64,000 nt of DNA from positions 54,289,133 through 54,353,132 of the forward strand of contig CM061238.1 of assembly GCA_030848705.1 (NCBI GenBank). The letters are read 5' to 3'. The notes beneath the pieces are model-generated. The model saw nothing but the letters and a program-made list of their open reading frames with translations. It was not told where the DNA came from and did not search any database. Each line of letters begins with the position of its first letter. Within the stretch, counting starts at the first letter, position 1. The position numbers and the translations under genes are program-made. This document shows, piece by piece, positions 50,701 through 62,234 of the stretch. Source of the stretch: Heracleum sosnowskyi. Lineage: Eukaryota > Streptophyta > Magnoliopsida > Apiales > Apiaceae.

Positions 50701-53350
50701 TATCCACAAAATGGCCCGTTTCAATTTTTTCCCATTTTCCTTGTATAGCACCCTTTATAGGTAAACGTGATCGGGCGTCCCTTGGTATCTGCTCCAATTC
50801 AGGCACGGACATCCCCAAATGAACTTTTCTGCAATTCTACAAACCCATAAGGTCAAGCTACGAGAAAATATCCACAAAATGCCCCACTTCAATTTTTACC
50901 CATTTTCATTGTATGGCTCCCTTTAGAGGTTTAAGTAATCGGGTGTCCCCTGGTATCTGCTCCAAATCATGTCCGGACAGCTCCAAATGAAGTTTTCTGC
51001 AATTCTATAAACCCATTGGGTCAACCTACGAGAATATATCCACAAAATGGCCCATTTCAAATTTTTTCCATTTTCCTTGTATAGCACCCTTTAGAAGTTT
51101 ACGTAATCGGGCTTCCCCTGGTATCTGCTCCAATTTAGTTCTAGACAGCTCCAAATGAAGTTTTCTGCAATTCTATAAACCCATAGGGTCAAACTACGAG
51201 AATATATCCACAAAATGGTCCATTTCAATTTTTTTCCATTTTCCTTGTATAGCACCCTTTAGAAGTTTACGTAATCGGGCGTCCCTTGGTATCTGCTCCA
51301 ATTCAGGTCTGGACAGCTCCAAATGAAGTTTTATGCAATTCTATAAACCTATAGGGTCAAACTACAAGAATATATCCACAAAATGGCCCATTTCAATTTT
51401 CCCATTTTCCTTGTATAGCTCCCTTTAGAAGTTTACGTAATCAGGCGTCCCCTGGTATCTGCTCCAATTCACGTCCGGACAGATCCAAAGGAAGTTTTCT
51501 GCAATTCTATAAACCCATAGGGTCAAACTACGAAAATATATCCACAAAATGGTCCGTTTCAGTTTTTCCCATTTTCCTTGTATAGCTGCCTTTAGAGGTA
51601 AATGTAATCGGGCGTCCCTTGGTATCTGCTCAAATTCAAGTCTAGATAGCTCCAATTGAATTTTTCTGCAATTCTATAAACCCATAGGGTAAAACTACGA
51701 GAATGTATCCACAAAATGGCCCGTTTCAATTTTTTCCCATTTTCCTTGTATAGCACCCTTTATAGGTAAACGTGATCGGGCGTCCCTTGGTATCTGCTCC
51801 AATTCAGGCACGGACATCCCCAAATGAACTTTTCTGCAATTCTACAAACCCATAAGGTCAAGCTACGAGAAAATATCCACAAAATGCCCCACTTCAATTT
51901 TTACCCATTTTCATTGTATGGCTCCCTTTAGAGGTTTAAGTAATCGGGCGTCCCCTGGTATCTGCTCCAAATCAGGTCCGGACAGCTCCAAATGAAGTTT
52001 TCTGCAATTCTATAAACCCATTGGGTCAAACTACGAGAATATATCCACAAAATGGCCCATTTCAATTTTTTTCCATTTTCCTTGTATAGCACCCTTTAGA
52101 AGTTTACGTAATCGGGCGTCCCCTGGTATCTGCTCCAATTCAGTTCTGGACAGCTCCAAATGAAGTTTTCTGCAATTCTATAAACCCATAGGTTCAAACT
52201 ACAAGAATAAATCCACAAAATGGCCTATTCCAATTTTTTCCCATTTTCCTTGTATAGCTCCCTTTAGAAGTTTACGTAATCGGGGGTCCCCTGGTATCTG
52301 CTCCAATTCAGGTCGGGACAGCTCCAAATGAAGTTTTCTACAATTCTATAAACCTATAGGGTCAAACTACAAGAATATATCCACAAAATGGCCCATTTCA
52401 ATTTTCCCATTTTCCTTGTATAGCTCCCTTTAGAAGTTTACGTAATCGGGCGTCCCCTGGTATCTGCTCCAATTCACGTCCGGACAGATCCAAAGGAAGT
52501 TTTCTGCAATTCTATAAACCCATAGGGTCAAACTACGAAAATATATCCACAAAATGGTCCGTTTCAGTTTTTTCCCATTTTCCTTGTATAGCTGCCTTTA
52601 GAGGTAAATGTAATCGGGCGTCCCTTGGTATCTGCTCAAATTCAAGTCTAGATAGCTCCAATTGAATTTTTCTGCAATTCTATAAACCCATAGGGTAAAA
52701 CTACGAGAATGTATCCACAAAATGGCCCGTTTCAATTTTTTCCCATTTTCCTTGTATAGCACCCTTTATAGGTAAACGTGATCGGGCGTCCCTTGGTATC
52801 TGCTCCAATTCAGGCACGGACATCCCCAAATGAACTTTTCTGCAATTCTACAAACCCATAAGGTCAACCTACGAGAAAATATCCACAAAATGCCCCACTT
52901 CAATTTTTACCCATTTTCATTGTATGGCTCCCTTTAGAGGTTTAAGTAATCGGGCGTCCCCTGGTATCTGCTCCAAATCAGGTCCGGACAGCTCCAAATG
53001 AAGTTTTCTGCAATTCTATAAACCCATTGGGTCAAACTACGAGAATATATCCACAAAATGGCCCATTTCAATTTTTTTCCATTTTCCTTGTATAGCACCC
53101 TTTAGAAGTTTACGTAATCGGGCGTCCCCTGGTATCTGCTCCAATTCAGTTCTGGACAGCTCCAAATGAAGTTTTCTGCAATTCTATAAACCCATAGGTT
53201 CAAACTACAAGAATAAATCCACAAAATGGCCCATTCCAATTTTTTCCCATTTTCCTTGTATAGCTCCCTTTAGAAGTTTACGTAATCGGGGGTCCCCTGG
53301 TATCTGCTCCAATTCAGGTCGGGACAGCTCCAAATGAAGTTTTCTACAAT
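47783..53350 (-). repeat. 6-mer-rich continuation of the higher-order block
   Basis: Units of 1006, 1005, 840, 1005 and 1006 bp plus a final partial unit. Units ending with 'aggttcaaactacaagaataaatcc' (about 48335, 52191 and 53197) carry two monomers not found in the 11-mers, including one with 'gtcgggacagctcc'. The last of these leads straight into the long-period block at about 53350. Confidence 0.82.
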
Positions 53351-56300
53351 TCTATAAACCCATAAGGTTAAACTACGAGAATATATTCACAAAATGGCCT
53401 GTTTCAATTATTTCCCATTTTCCTTGTATAGCTCCCTTTAAAGGTAAACGTGATCGGGGGTCCCCTGGTATGTGCTCCAATTCAGGCACGGACATCCCCA
53501 AATGAACTTTTCTGCAATTCTATGAACCCATAAGGTCAAGCTACGAGAAAAAATCCACAAAATGGCCCGCTTCAATTTTTACCCATTTTCCTTGTATAGC
53601 TCCCTTTAGAGGTTTACGTAATCGGGCATCCCCTGGTATCTGCTCCAATTCAGGTCCGGATATCTCCAAATGAAGTTTTCTGCAATTCAATAAAACCATA
53701 GGGTCAAACTACGAGAATATATCAACAAAATGGTCCATTTCAATTTTTTTCCCATTTTCCTTGTATAGCTCCCTTTAGAGGTTTACGTAATCGGGCGTCC
53801 CCTGGTATCTGCTCCAATTCAGGTCTGGACATCACCAAATGAAGTTTTCAGCAATTCTATAAACCCATAAGGTCAAACTATGAGAAAATATCCATAAAAT
53901 GGCCCGCTTCAATTTTTACCCATTTTCCTTGTATAGCTCCCTTTAGAGGTTTACGTAATCGGGCGTCCCCTGGTATCTGCTCCAATTCAGGTCCTGACAG
54001 CTCCAAATGAAATTTTCTACAATTCTATAAACCCATAGGGTCAAACTACGAGAAAATATCCAGAAACTGGTCCACTTCAATTTTTCCCTATTTTCCTTGT
54101 ATAGCTCCCTATAGAGGTTTACGTAATCGGGCATCCCCTGGTATCTGCTCCAATTCTGGTCTGGACAGCTCCAAATGAAGTTTTCTACAATTCTATAAAC
54201 CCATAAGGTTAAACTACGAGCATATATTCACAAAATGGCCTGTTTCAATTATTTCCCATTTTCCTTGTATAGATCCCTTTAAAGGTAAACGTGATCGGGG
54301 GTCCCCTGGTATGTGCTCCAATTCAGGCACGGACATCCCCAAATGAACTATTATGCAATTCTATAAACCCATAAGGTCAAGCTACGAGAAAATACCCACA
54401 AAATGGCCCGCTTCAATTTTTACCCATTTTCCTTGTATAGCTCCCTTTAGAAGTTTACGTAATCGGGCATCCCCTGGTATCTGCTCCAATTCAGGTCCGG
54501 ACAGCTGTAAATGAAGTTTTCTGCATTTCTATAAACCCATAGGGTCAAACTATGAGAATATATCCACAAAATGGCCCATTTCATTTTTTTTCCCATTTTC
54601 CTTGTATAGCTCCCTTTAGAGGTTTACGTAATCGGGCGTCCCCTGGTATCTGCTCCAATTCTGGTCTGGACAGCTCCAAATGAAGTTTTCTGCAATTCTA
54701 TAAACCCATAAGGTCAAACTACGAGAAAATATCCATAAAATGGCCGGCTTCAATTTTTACCCATTTTCCTTGTATAGCACCCTTTAGAGGTTTACGTAAT
54801 CGGGCGTCCCCTGGTATCAACAAAATGGTCCATTTCAATTTTTTCCCATTTTCCTTGTATAGCCCCCTTTAGAGGTTTACGTAATCGGGCGTCCCCTGGT
54901 ATCTGCTCCAATTCAGGTCCGGAGAGCTCCTAATGAAATTTTCTGCAATTCTATAAACCCATAGGGTCAAACTACGAGAAAATATCCAGAAACTGGCCCG
55001 TTTCAATTTTTTCCCATTTTCCTTGTATAGCTCCCTTTAGAGGTAAACGTAATCGGTCGTCCCTTGGTATCTGCTCTAATTCAGGCACGGACATCCCCAG
55101 AAGAACTTTTCCGCAATTCTATAAACACATAAGGTCAAGCTACGAGAAAATATCCACAAAATGGCCCGCTTCAATTTTTCCCCATTTTCCTTGTATAGCT
55201 CCCTTTAGAGGTTTACGTAATCGGGCGTCCCCTGGTATCTGCTCCAATTCAGGTCTGGACAGCTCCAAATGAAGTATTCTGCAATTCTAAACCCATAAGG
55301 TCAAACTACGAGAAAATATCCATAAAATGGTCCTCTTCAATTTTTACCCATTTTCTTTGTATAGCTCCCTTTAGAGGTTTACGTAATCGGGCGTCCCCTG
55401 GTATCTACTCCAATTCAGATCTGGACAACTCCAAATGAAGTTTTATCCAATTCTATACACCCATAGGGTCAAACTACGAGAATATATCCACAAAATGGCC
55501 CGTTTCAATTTTTTCCCATTTTCCTTGTATAGCTCTTAGAGGTAAACGTGATCGGACGTTCCCTGGTATCTGCTCTAATTCAGGCACAGACATCCCCAAA
55601 TGAAATTTTCTGCAATTCTATAAACCCATAAGGACAAGCTACGAGAAAATATCCACAAAATGGCCCGCTTCAATTTTTACCCATTTTCCTTGTATAGCTC
55701 ACTTTAGAGGTTTACGTAATAGGGCGCCCCATGGTATCTGCTCCAATTCAGGTCCGGACAGCTCCAAATCAAGTTTTCTGCAATTCTATAAACCTATAGG
55801 GTCAAACTATAAGAAAATATCCACAAAATGGCCCATTTCAAATTTTTTCCATTTTCCTTGTATTGCTCCCTTTAGAGGTTTACGTAATCGGGCGTCCCTG
55901 GTATCTGCTCCAATTCAGGTCTAGACAGCTCCAAATGAAGTTTTCTGCAATTCTATAAACCCATAAGGTCAAACTATGAGAAAATATCCATAAAATGGTC
56001 CGCTTCAATTTTTATCCATTTTCCTTGTATAGCTCCCTTTAGAGGTTTACGTAATCGGGCGTCCCTTGGTATCTGCTCCAATTCAGGTCCACATAGCTCC
56101 AAATGAAGTTTTCTGCAATTCTATAAACCCATAGGGTAAAACTACGAGAATGTATCGACAAAATGGTCCATTTCAATTTTTCCCATTTTTCTTGTATAGC
56201 TCCCTTTAGAGGTAAGCGTGATTGGGCGTCCCCTGGTATCTACTCCAATTCAGGCACAGACATCCCCAAATGAACTTTTATGCAATTCTATAAACCCATA

Positions 56301-57284
56301 AGGACAAGCTACGAGAAAAATCCACAAAATGCCCCACTTCAATTTCTACCCATTTTCATTGTATAGCTCCCTTTAGATGTTTACGTAATCGGGCGTCCCC
56401 TGGTATCTTCTCCAAATCAGGTCTAGACAGCTCCAAATGAAGTTTTCTGCAATTCTATAAACCCATAGGGTCAAACTACGAGAATATATCCATAAAACGG
56501 CCCATTTCAATTTTTTTCCATTTTCCTTGTATAGCACTCTTTAGAAGTTTACGTAATCGGGCGTCCCCTGGTATCTGCTCCAATTCAAGTCTGGACAGCT
56601 CCAAATGAAGTTTTCTGCAATTCTATAAACCTAGAGGGTCAAACTACAAGAATATATCCACAAAATGGCCCATTTCAATTTTTTTCCCATTATCCTTATA
56701 TAGTTTCCTTTAGAAGTTTACGTAATCGGGCGTCCCCTGGTATCTGCTCCAATTCAAGTCCGGACAGCTCCAAATGAAATTTTCTGCAATTCTATAAACC
56801 CATAGGGTCAAACTACGAGGATATATCCACAAAATGGTTCGTTTCAATTTTTTCTCATTTTCCTTGTATAGCTCCCTTTAGAGGTAAACGTAATCGGGCG
56901 TCCCTTGGTAGCTGCTCAAATTCAGGTATGGACAGCTCCAAATGAAATTTTCTGCAATTCTATAAACCCATAGGGTCAAACTACGAGAATATATCCACAA
57001 AATGGTTCGTTTCAATTTTTTCTCATTTTCCTTGTATAGCTCCCTTTAGAGGTAAACGTAATCGGGCGTCCCTTGGTAGCTGCTCAAATTCAGGTATGGA
57101 CAGCTCCAATTGAAGTTTTCTGCAATTCTATAAACCCATAGGTTCAAACTACAAGAATAAATCCACAAAATGGCCCATTCCAATTTTTTCCCATTTTCCT
57201 TGTATAGCTCCCTTTAGAAGTTTACGTAATCGGGGGTCCCGTGGTATCTGCTCCAATTCAGGTCCGGACAGCTCCAAATGAAGT
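53341..57284 (-). repeat. Long-period higher-order unit, copy 1 (3944 bp)
   Basis: Starts at 'tttctacaattctataaacc' followed by 'cataaggttaaactacg', a combination that recurs at 57285 and 62235. The copy contains distinctive monomers in fixed order: 'aattatttcccatttt' with 'gatcgggggtcccctgg', 'ccagaaactgg', the shortened monomer at 54811, 'ccccagaagaactttt', and 'tagctcttagaggtaaac'. Confidence 0.9.
54811..54895 (-). repeat. Shortened chimeric monomer (85 bp), copy 1
   Basis: 'cccctggtatc' is joined directly to 'aacaaaatggtcc', skipping about 83 bp that other monomers have between them. The joined ends share 'tatc' ('ggtatc' and 'gaatatatcaac'), so a microhomology-mediated or slippage deletion is likely. 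Confidence 0.88.
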
Positions 57285-60200
57285 TTTCTATAATTCTATA
57301 AACCCATAAGGTTAAACTACGAGAATATATTCACAAAATGGCCTGTTTCAATTATTTCCCATTTTCCTTGTATAGCTCCCTTTAAAGGTAAACGTGATCG
57401 GGGGTCCCCTGGTATGTGCTCCAATTCAGGCACGGACATCCCCAAATGAACTTTTCTGCAATTCTATAAACCCATAAGGTCAAGTTACGAGAAAATATCC
57501 ACAAAATGGCCCGCTTCAATTTTTACCCATTTTCCTTGTATAGCTCCCTTTAGAGGTTTACGTAATCGGGCATCCCCTGGTATCTGCTCCAATTCAGGTC
57601 CGGATATCTCCAAATGAAGTTTTCTGCAATTCAATAAAACCATAGGGTCAAACTACGAGAATATATCAACAAAATGGTCCATTTCAATTTTTTTCCCATT
57701 TTCCTTGTATAGCTCCCTTTAGAGGTTTACGTAATCGGGCGTCCCCTGGTATCTGCTCCAATTCAGGTCTGGACATCTCCAAATGAAGTTTTCAGCAATT
57801 CTATAAACCCATAAGGTCAAACTATGAGAAAATATCCATAAAATGGCCCGCTTCAATTTTTACCCATTTTCCTTGTATAGCTCCCTTTAGAGGTTTACGT
57901 AATCGGGCGTCCCTTGGTATCTGCTCCAATTCAGGTCCTGACAGCTCCAAATGAAATTTTCTACAATTCTATAAACCCATAGGGTCAAACTACGAGAAAA
58001 TATCCAGAAACTGGTCCGCTTCAATTTTTCCCTATTTTCCTTGTATAGCTCCCTATAGAGGTTTACGTAATCGGGCATCCCCTGGTATCTGCTCCAATTC
58101 TGGTCTGGACAGCTCCAAATGAAGTTTGCTACAATTCTATAAACCCATAAGGTTAAACTACGAGAATATATTCACAAAATGGCCTGTTTCAATTATTTCC
58201 CATTTTCCTTGTATAGCTCCCTTTAAAGGTAAACGTGATCGGGGGTCCCCTGGTATGTGCTCCAATTCAGGCACGGACATCCCCAAATGAACTATTATGC
58301 AATTCTATAAACCCATAAGGTCAAGCTACGAGAAAATATCCACAAAATGGCCCGCTTCAATTTTTACCCATTTTCCTTGTATAGCTCCCTTTAGAAGTTT
58401 ACGTAATCGGGCATCCCCTGGTATCTGCTCAAATTCAGGTCCGGACAGCTGCAAATGAAGTTTTCTGCATTTCTATAAACCCATAGGGTCAAACTATGAG
58501 AATATATCCACAAAATGGCCCATTTCATTTTTTTCCCATTTTCCTTGTATAGCTCCCTTTAGAGGTTTACGTAATCGGGCGTCCCCTGGTATCTGCTCCA
58601 ATTCTGGTCTGGACAGCTCCAAATGAAGTTTTCTGCAATTCTATAAACCCATAAGGTCAAACTACGAGAAAATATCCATAAAATGGCAGGCTTCAATTTT
58701 TACCCATTTTCCTTGTATAGCTCCCTTTAGAGGTTTACGTAATCGGGCGTCCCCTGGTATCAACAAAATGGTCCATTTCAATTTTTTCCCATTTTCCTTG
58801 TATAGCCCCCTTTAGAGGTTTACGTAATCAGGCGTCCCCTGGTATCTGCTCCAATTCAGGTCCGGAGAGCTCCTAATGAAATTTTCTGCAATTCTATAAA
58901 CCCATAGGGTCAAACTACGAGAAAATATCCAGAAACTGGCCCGTTTCAATTTTTTCCCATTTTCCTTGTATAGCCTTTAGAGGTAAACGTAATCGGTCAT
59001 CCCCTGGTATCCGCTCTAATTCAGGCACAGACATCCCCAGAAGAACTTTTCCGCAATTCTATAAACACATAAGGTCAAGCTACGAGAAAATATCCACAAA
59101 ATGGCCCGCTTCAATTTTTCCCCATTTTCCTTGTATAGCTCCCTTTAGAGGTTTACGTAATCGGGCGTCCCCTGGTATCTGCTCCAATTCAGGTCTGGAC
59201 AGCTCCAAATGAAGTATTCTGCAATTCTAAACCCATAAGGTCAAACTACGAGAAAATATCCATAAAATGGTCCTCTTCAATTTTTACCCATTTTCTTTGT
59301 ATAGCTCCCTTTAGAGGTTTACGTAATCGGGCATCCCCTGGTATCTACTCCAATTCAGATCCGGACAACTCCAAATGAAGTTTTATCCAATTCTATACAC
59401 CCATAGGGTCAAACTACGAGAATATATCCACAAAATGGCCCGTTTCAATTTTTTTCCCATTTTCCTTGTATAGCTCTTAGAGGTAAACGTGATCGGACGT
59501 CCCCTGGTATCTGCTCTAATTTAGGCACGGACATCCCCAAATGAAATTTTCTGCAATTCTATAAACCCATAAGGACAAGCTACGAGAAAATATCCACAAA
59601 ATGGCCCGCTTCAATTTTTACCCATTTTCCTTGTATAGCTCACTTTAGAGGTTCACGTAATAGGGCGCCCCATGGTATCTGCTCCAATTCAGGTCCGGAC
59701 AGCTCCAAATCAAGTTTTCCGCAATTCTATAAACCTATAGGGTCAAACTATAAGAAAATATCCACAAAATGGCCCATTTCAAATTTTTTCCATTTTCCTT
59801 GTATTGCTCCCTTTAGAGGTTTACGTAATCGGGCGTCCCTGGTATCTGCTCCAATTCAGGTCTAGACAGCTCCAAATGAAGTTTTCTGCAATTCTATAAA
59901 CCCATAAGGTCAAACTATGAGAAAATATCCATAAAATGGTCCGCTTCAATTTTTATCCATTTTCCTTGTATAGCTCCCTTTAGAGGTTTACGTAATCGGG
60001 CGTCCCTTGGTATCTGCTCCAATTCAGGTCCACACAGCTCCAAATGAAGTTTTCTGCAATTCTATAAACCCATAGGGTAAAACTACGAGAATGTATCAAC
60101 AAAATGGTCCATTTCAATTTTTTCCCATTTTTCTTGTATAGCTCCCTTTAGAGGTAAGCGTGATTGGGCGTCCCCTGGTATCTACTCCAATTCAAGCACA

Positions 60201-62234
60201 GACATCCCCAAATGAACTTTTCTGCAATTCTATAAACCCATAAGGACAAGCTACGAGAAAAATCCACAAAATGCCCCACTTCAATTTCTACCCATTTTCA
60301 TTGTATAGCTCCCTTTAGAGGTTTACGTAATCGGGCGTCCCCTGGTATCTGCTCCAAATCAGGTCTAGACAGCTCCAAATGAAGTTTTCTGCAATTCTAT
60401 AAACCCATAGGGTCAAACTACGAGAATATATCCATAAAATGGCCCATTTCAATTTTTTCCCATTTTCCTTGTATAGCACTCTTTAGAAGTTTACGTAATC
60501 GGGCGTCCCCTGGTATCTACTCCAATTCAAGTCTGGATAGCTCCAAATGAAGTTTTCTGCAATTCTATAAACCTAGAGGGTCAAACTACAAGAATATATC
60601 CACAAAATGGCCCATTTCAATTTTTTTCCCATTATCCTTGTATAGTTTCCTTTAGAAGTTTACGTAATCGGGCGTCCCCTGGTATCTGCTCCAATTCAAG
60701 TCCGGACAGCTCCAAATGAAATTTTCTGCAATTCTATAAACCCATAGGGTCAAACTACGAGAATATATCCACAAAATGGTTCGTTTCAATTTTTTCTCAT
60801 TTTCCTTGTATAGCTCCCTTTAGAGGTAAACGTAATCGGGCGTCCCTTGGTATCTGCTCAAATTCAGGTCTGGACAGCTCCAATTGAAGTTTTCTGCAAT
60901 TCTATAAACCCATAGGGTAAAACTACGAGAATGTATCCAGAAAATGGCCCGTTTCAATTTTTCCCATTTTCCTTGTATAGCTTCCTTTAGAGATAAACGT
61001 GATCGGGCGTTCCCTGGTATCTGCTCCAATTCAGGTCTGGACACCTCCAAATGAAGTTTTCTGCAATTCTATAAACCTATAGGGTTAAACTACAAGAATA
61101 TATCCACAAAATGGCCCATTTCAATTTTTTTTCCCATTTTCCATGTATAGTTTCCTTTAGAAGTTTACGTAATCGGGCGTCCCCTGGTATCTGCTCCAAT
61201 TCAGGTCCGGACAGCTCCAAATGAAGTTTTCTGCAAATCTATAAATCCATAGGGTCAGACTACGAGAATATATCCACAAAATGGTCCGTTTCAATTTTTC
61301 TCATTTTCCTTGTATAGCTCCCTTTAGAGGTAAACGTAATCGAGCGTCCCTTGGTATCTGCTCAAATTCAAGTCTAGACAGCTCCAATTGAAGTTTTCTG
61401 CAATTCTATAAACCCATAGGGTAAAACTACGAGAATGTATCCACAAAATGGCCCATTTCAATTTTTTCCCATTTTCCTTGTATAGCTCCCTTTAGAGGTA
61501 AACGTGATCGGGCGTCCCCTGGTATCTGCTCCAATTCAGGCAGAGACATCCCCAAATGAACTTTTCTGCAATTCTACAAACCCATAAGGTCAAGCTACGA
61601 GAAAATATCCACAAAATGCCCCACTTCAATTTCTACCCATTTTCATTGTATAGCTCCCTTTAGAGGTTTACGTAATCGTGCGTCCCCTGGTATCTGCTCC
61701 AAATCAGGTCTGGACAGCTACAAATGAAGTTTTCTGCAATTCAATAAACCCATAGGATCAAACTACGAGAATATATCCACAAAATGGCCCATTTCAATTT
61801 TTTTCCATTTTCCTTGTATAGCACTCTTTAGAAGTTTACGTAATCGGGCATCCCCTGGTATCTGCTCCAATTCAGGTCTGGACAGCTCCAAATGAAGTTT
61901 TCTGCAATTCTATAAACCTTTAGGGTCAAACTACAAGAATATATTTACAAAATGGCCCATTTCAATTTTTTCCCATTTTCCTTGTATAGTTTACTTTAGA
62001 AGTTTACGTAATCGGGCGTCCCCTGGTATCTGCTCCAATTCAGGTCCGGACAGCTCCAAATGAAGTTTTCTGCAATTCTATAAACCCATAGGGTCAAACT
62101 ACGAGAATATATCCCCAAAATGGTCCGTTTCAATTTTTTCTCATTTTCCTTGTATAGCTCCCTTTAGAGGTAAACGTAATCGGACGTCCCTTGGTATCTA
62201 CTCAAATTCAGGTCTGGACAGCTCCAAATGAAGT
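57285..62234 (-). repeat. Long-period higher-order unit, copy 2 (4950 bp)
   Basis: Same ordered variants as 53341-57284, for example the shortened monomer at 58754 (3943 bp after 54811). It is 1006 bp (six monomers) longer, with the extra monomers in its last quarter. Differences from copy 1 are scattered single bases. Confidence 0.9.
58754..58838 (-). repeat. Shortened chimeric monomer (85 bp), copy 2
   Basis: Same deletion junction as at 54811, at the same place in the long-period unit. This shows that the deletion happened once and was then amplified with the unit. Confidence 0.88.

Larger units (their letters stand above)
40391..53350 (-). repeat. Homogenised higher-order block of alternating 5-mers and 6-mers
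   Basis: The marker 'agtctagatagctccaatt' occurs once per unit at 40391, 41231, 42238, 43080, 44086, 44928, 45934, 46777, 47783, 48789, 49794, 50634, 51639 and 52645. Intervals are 840, 1007, 842, 1006, 842, 1006, 843, 1006, 1006, 1005, 840, 1005 and 1006 bp, that is 5 or 6 monomers. From 40391 to 47783 they alternate strictly, giving an 11-mer of about 1848 bp repeated four times; afterwards 6-mers dominate. In + strand order the monomer classes per unit are A', B, A, A, (A), A'' with 'agatccaaa' in the last. Copies differ by very few bases. Confidence 0.93.
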
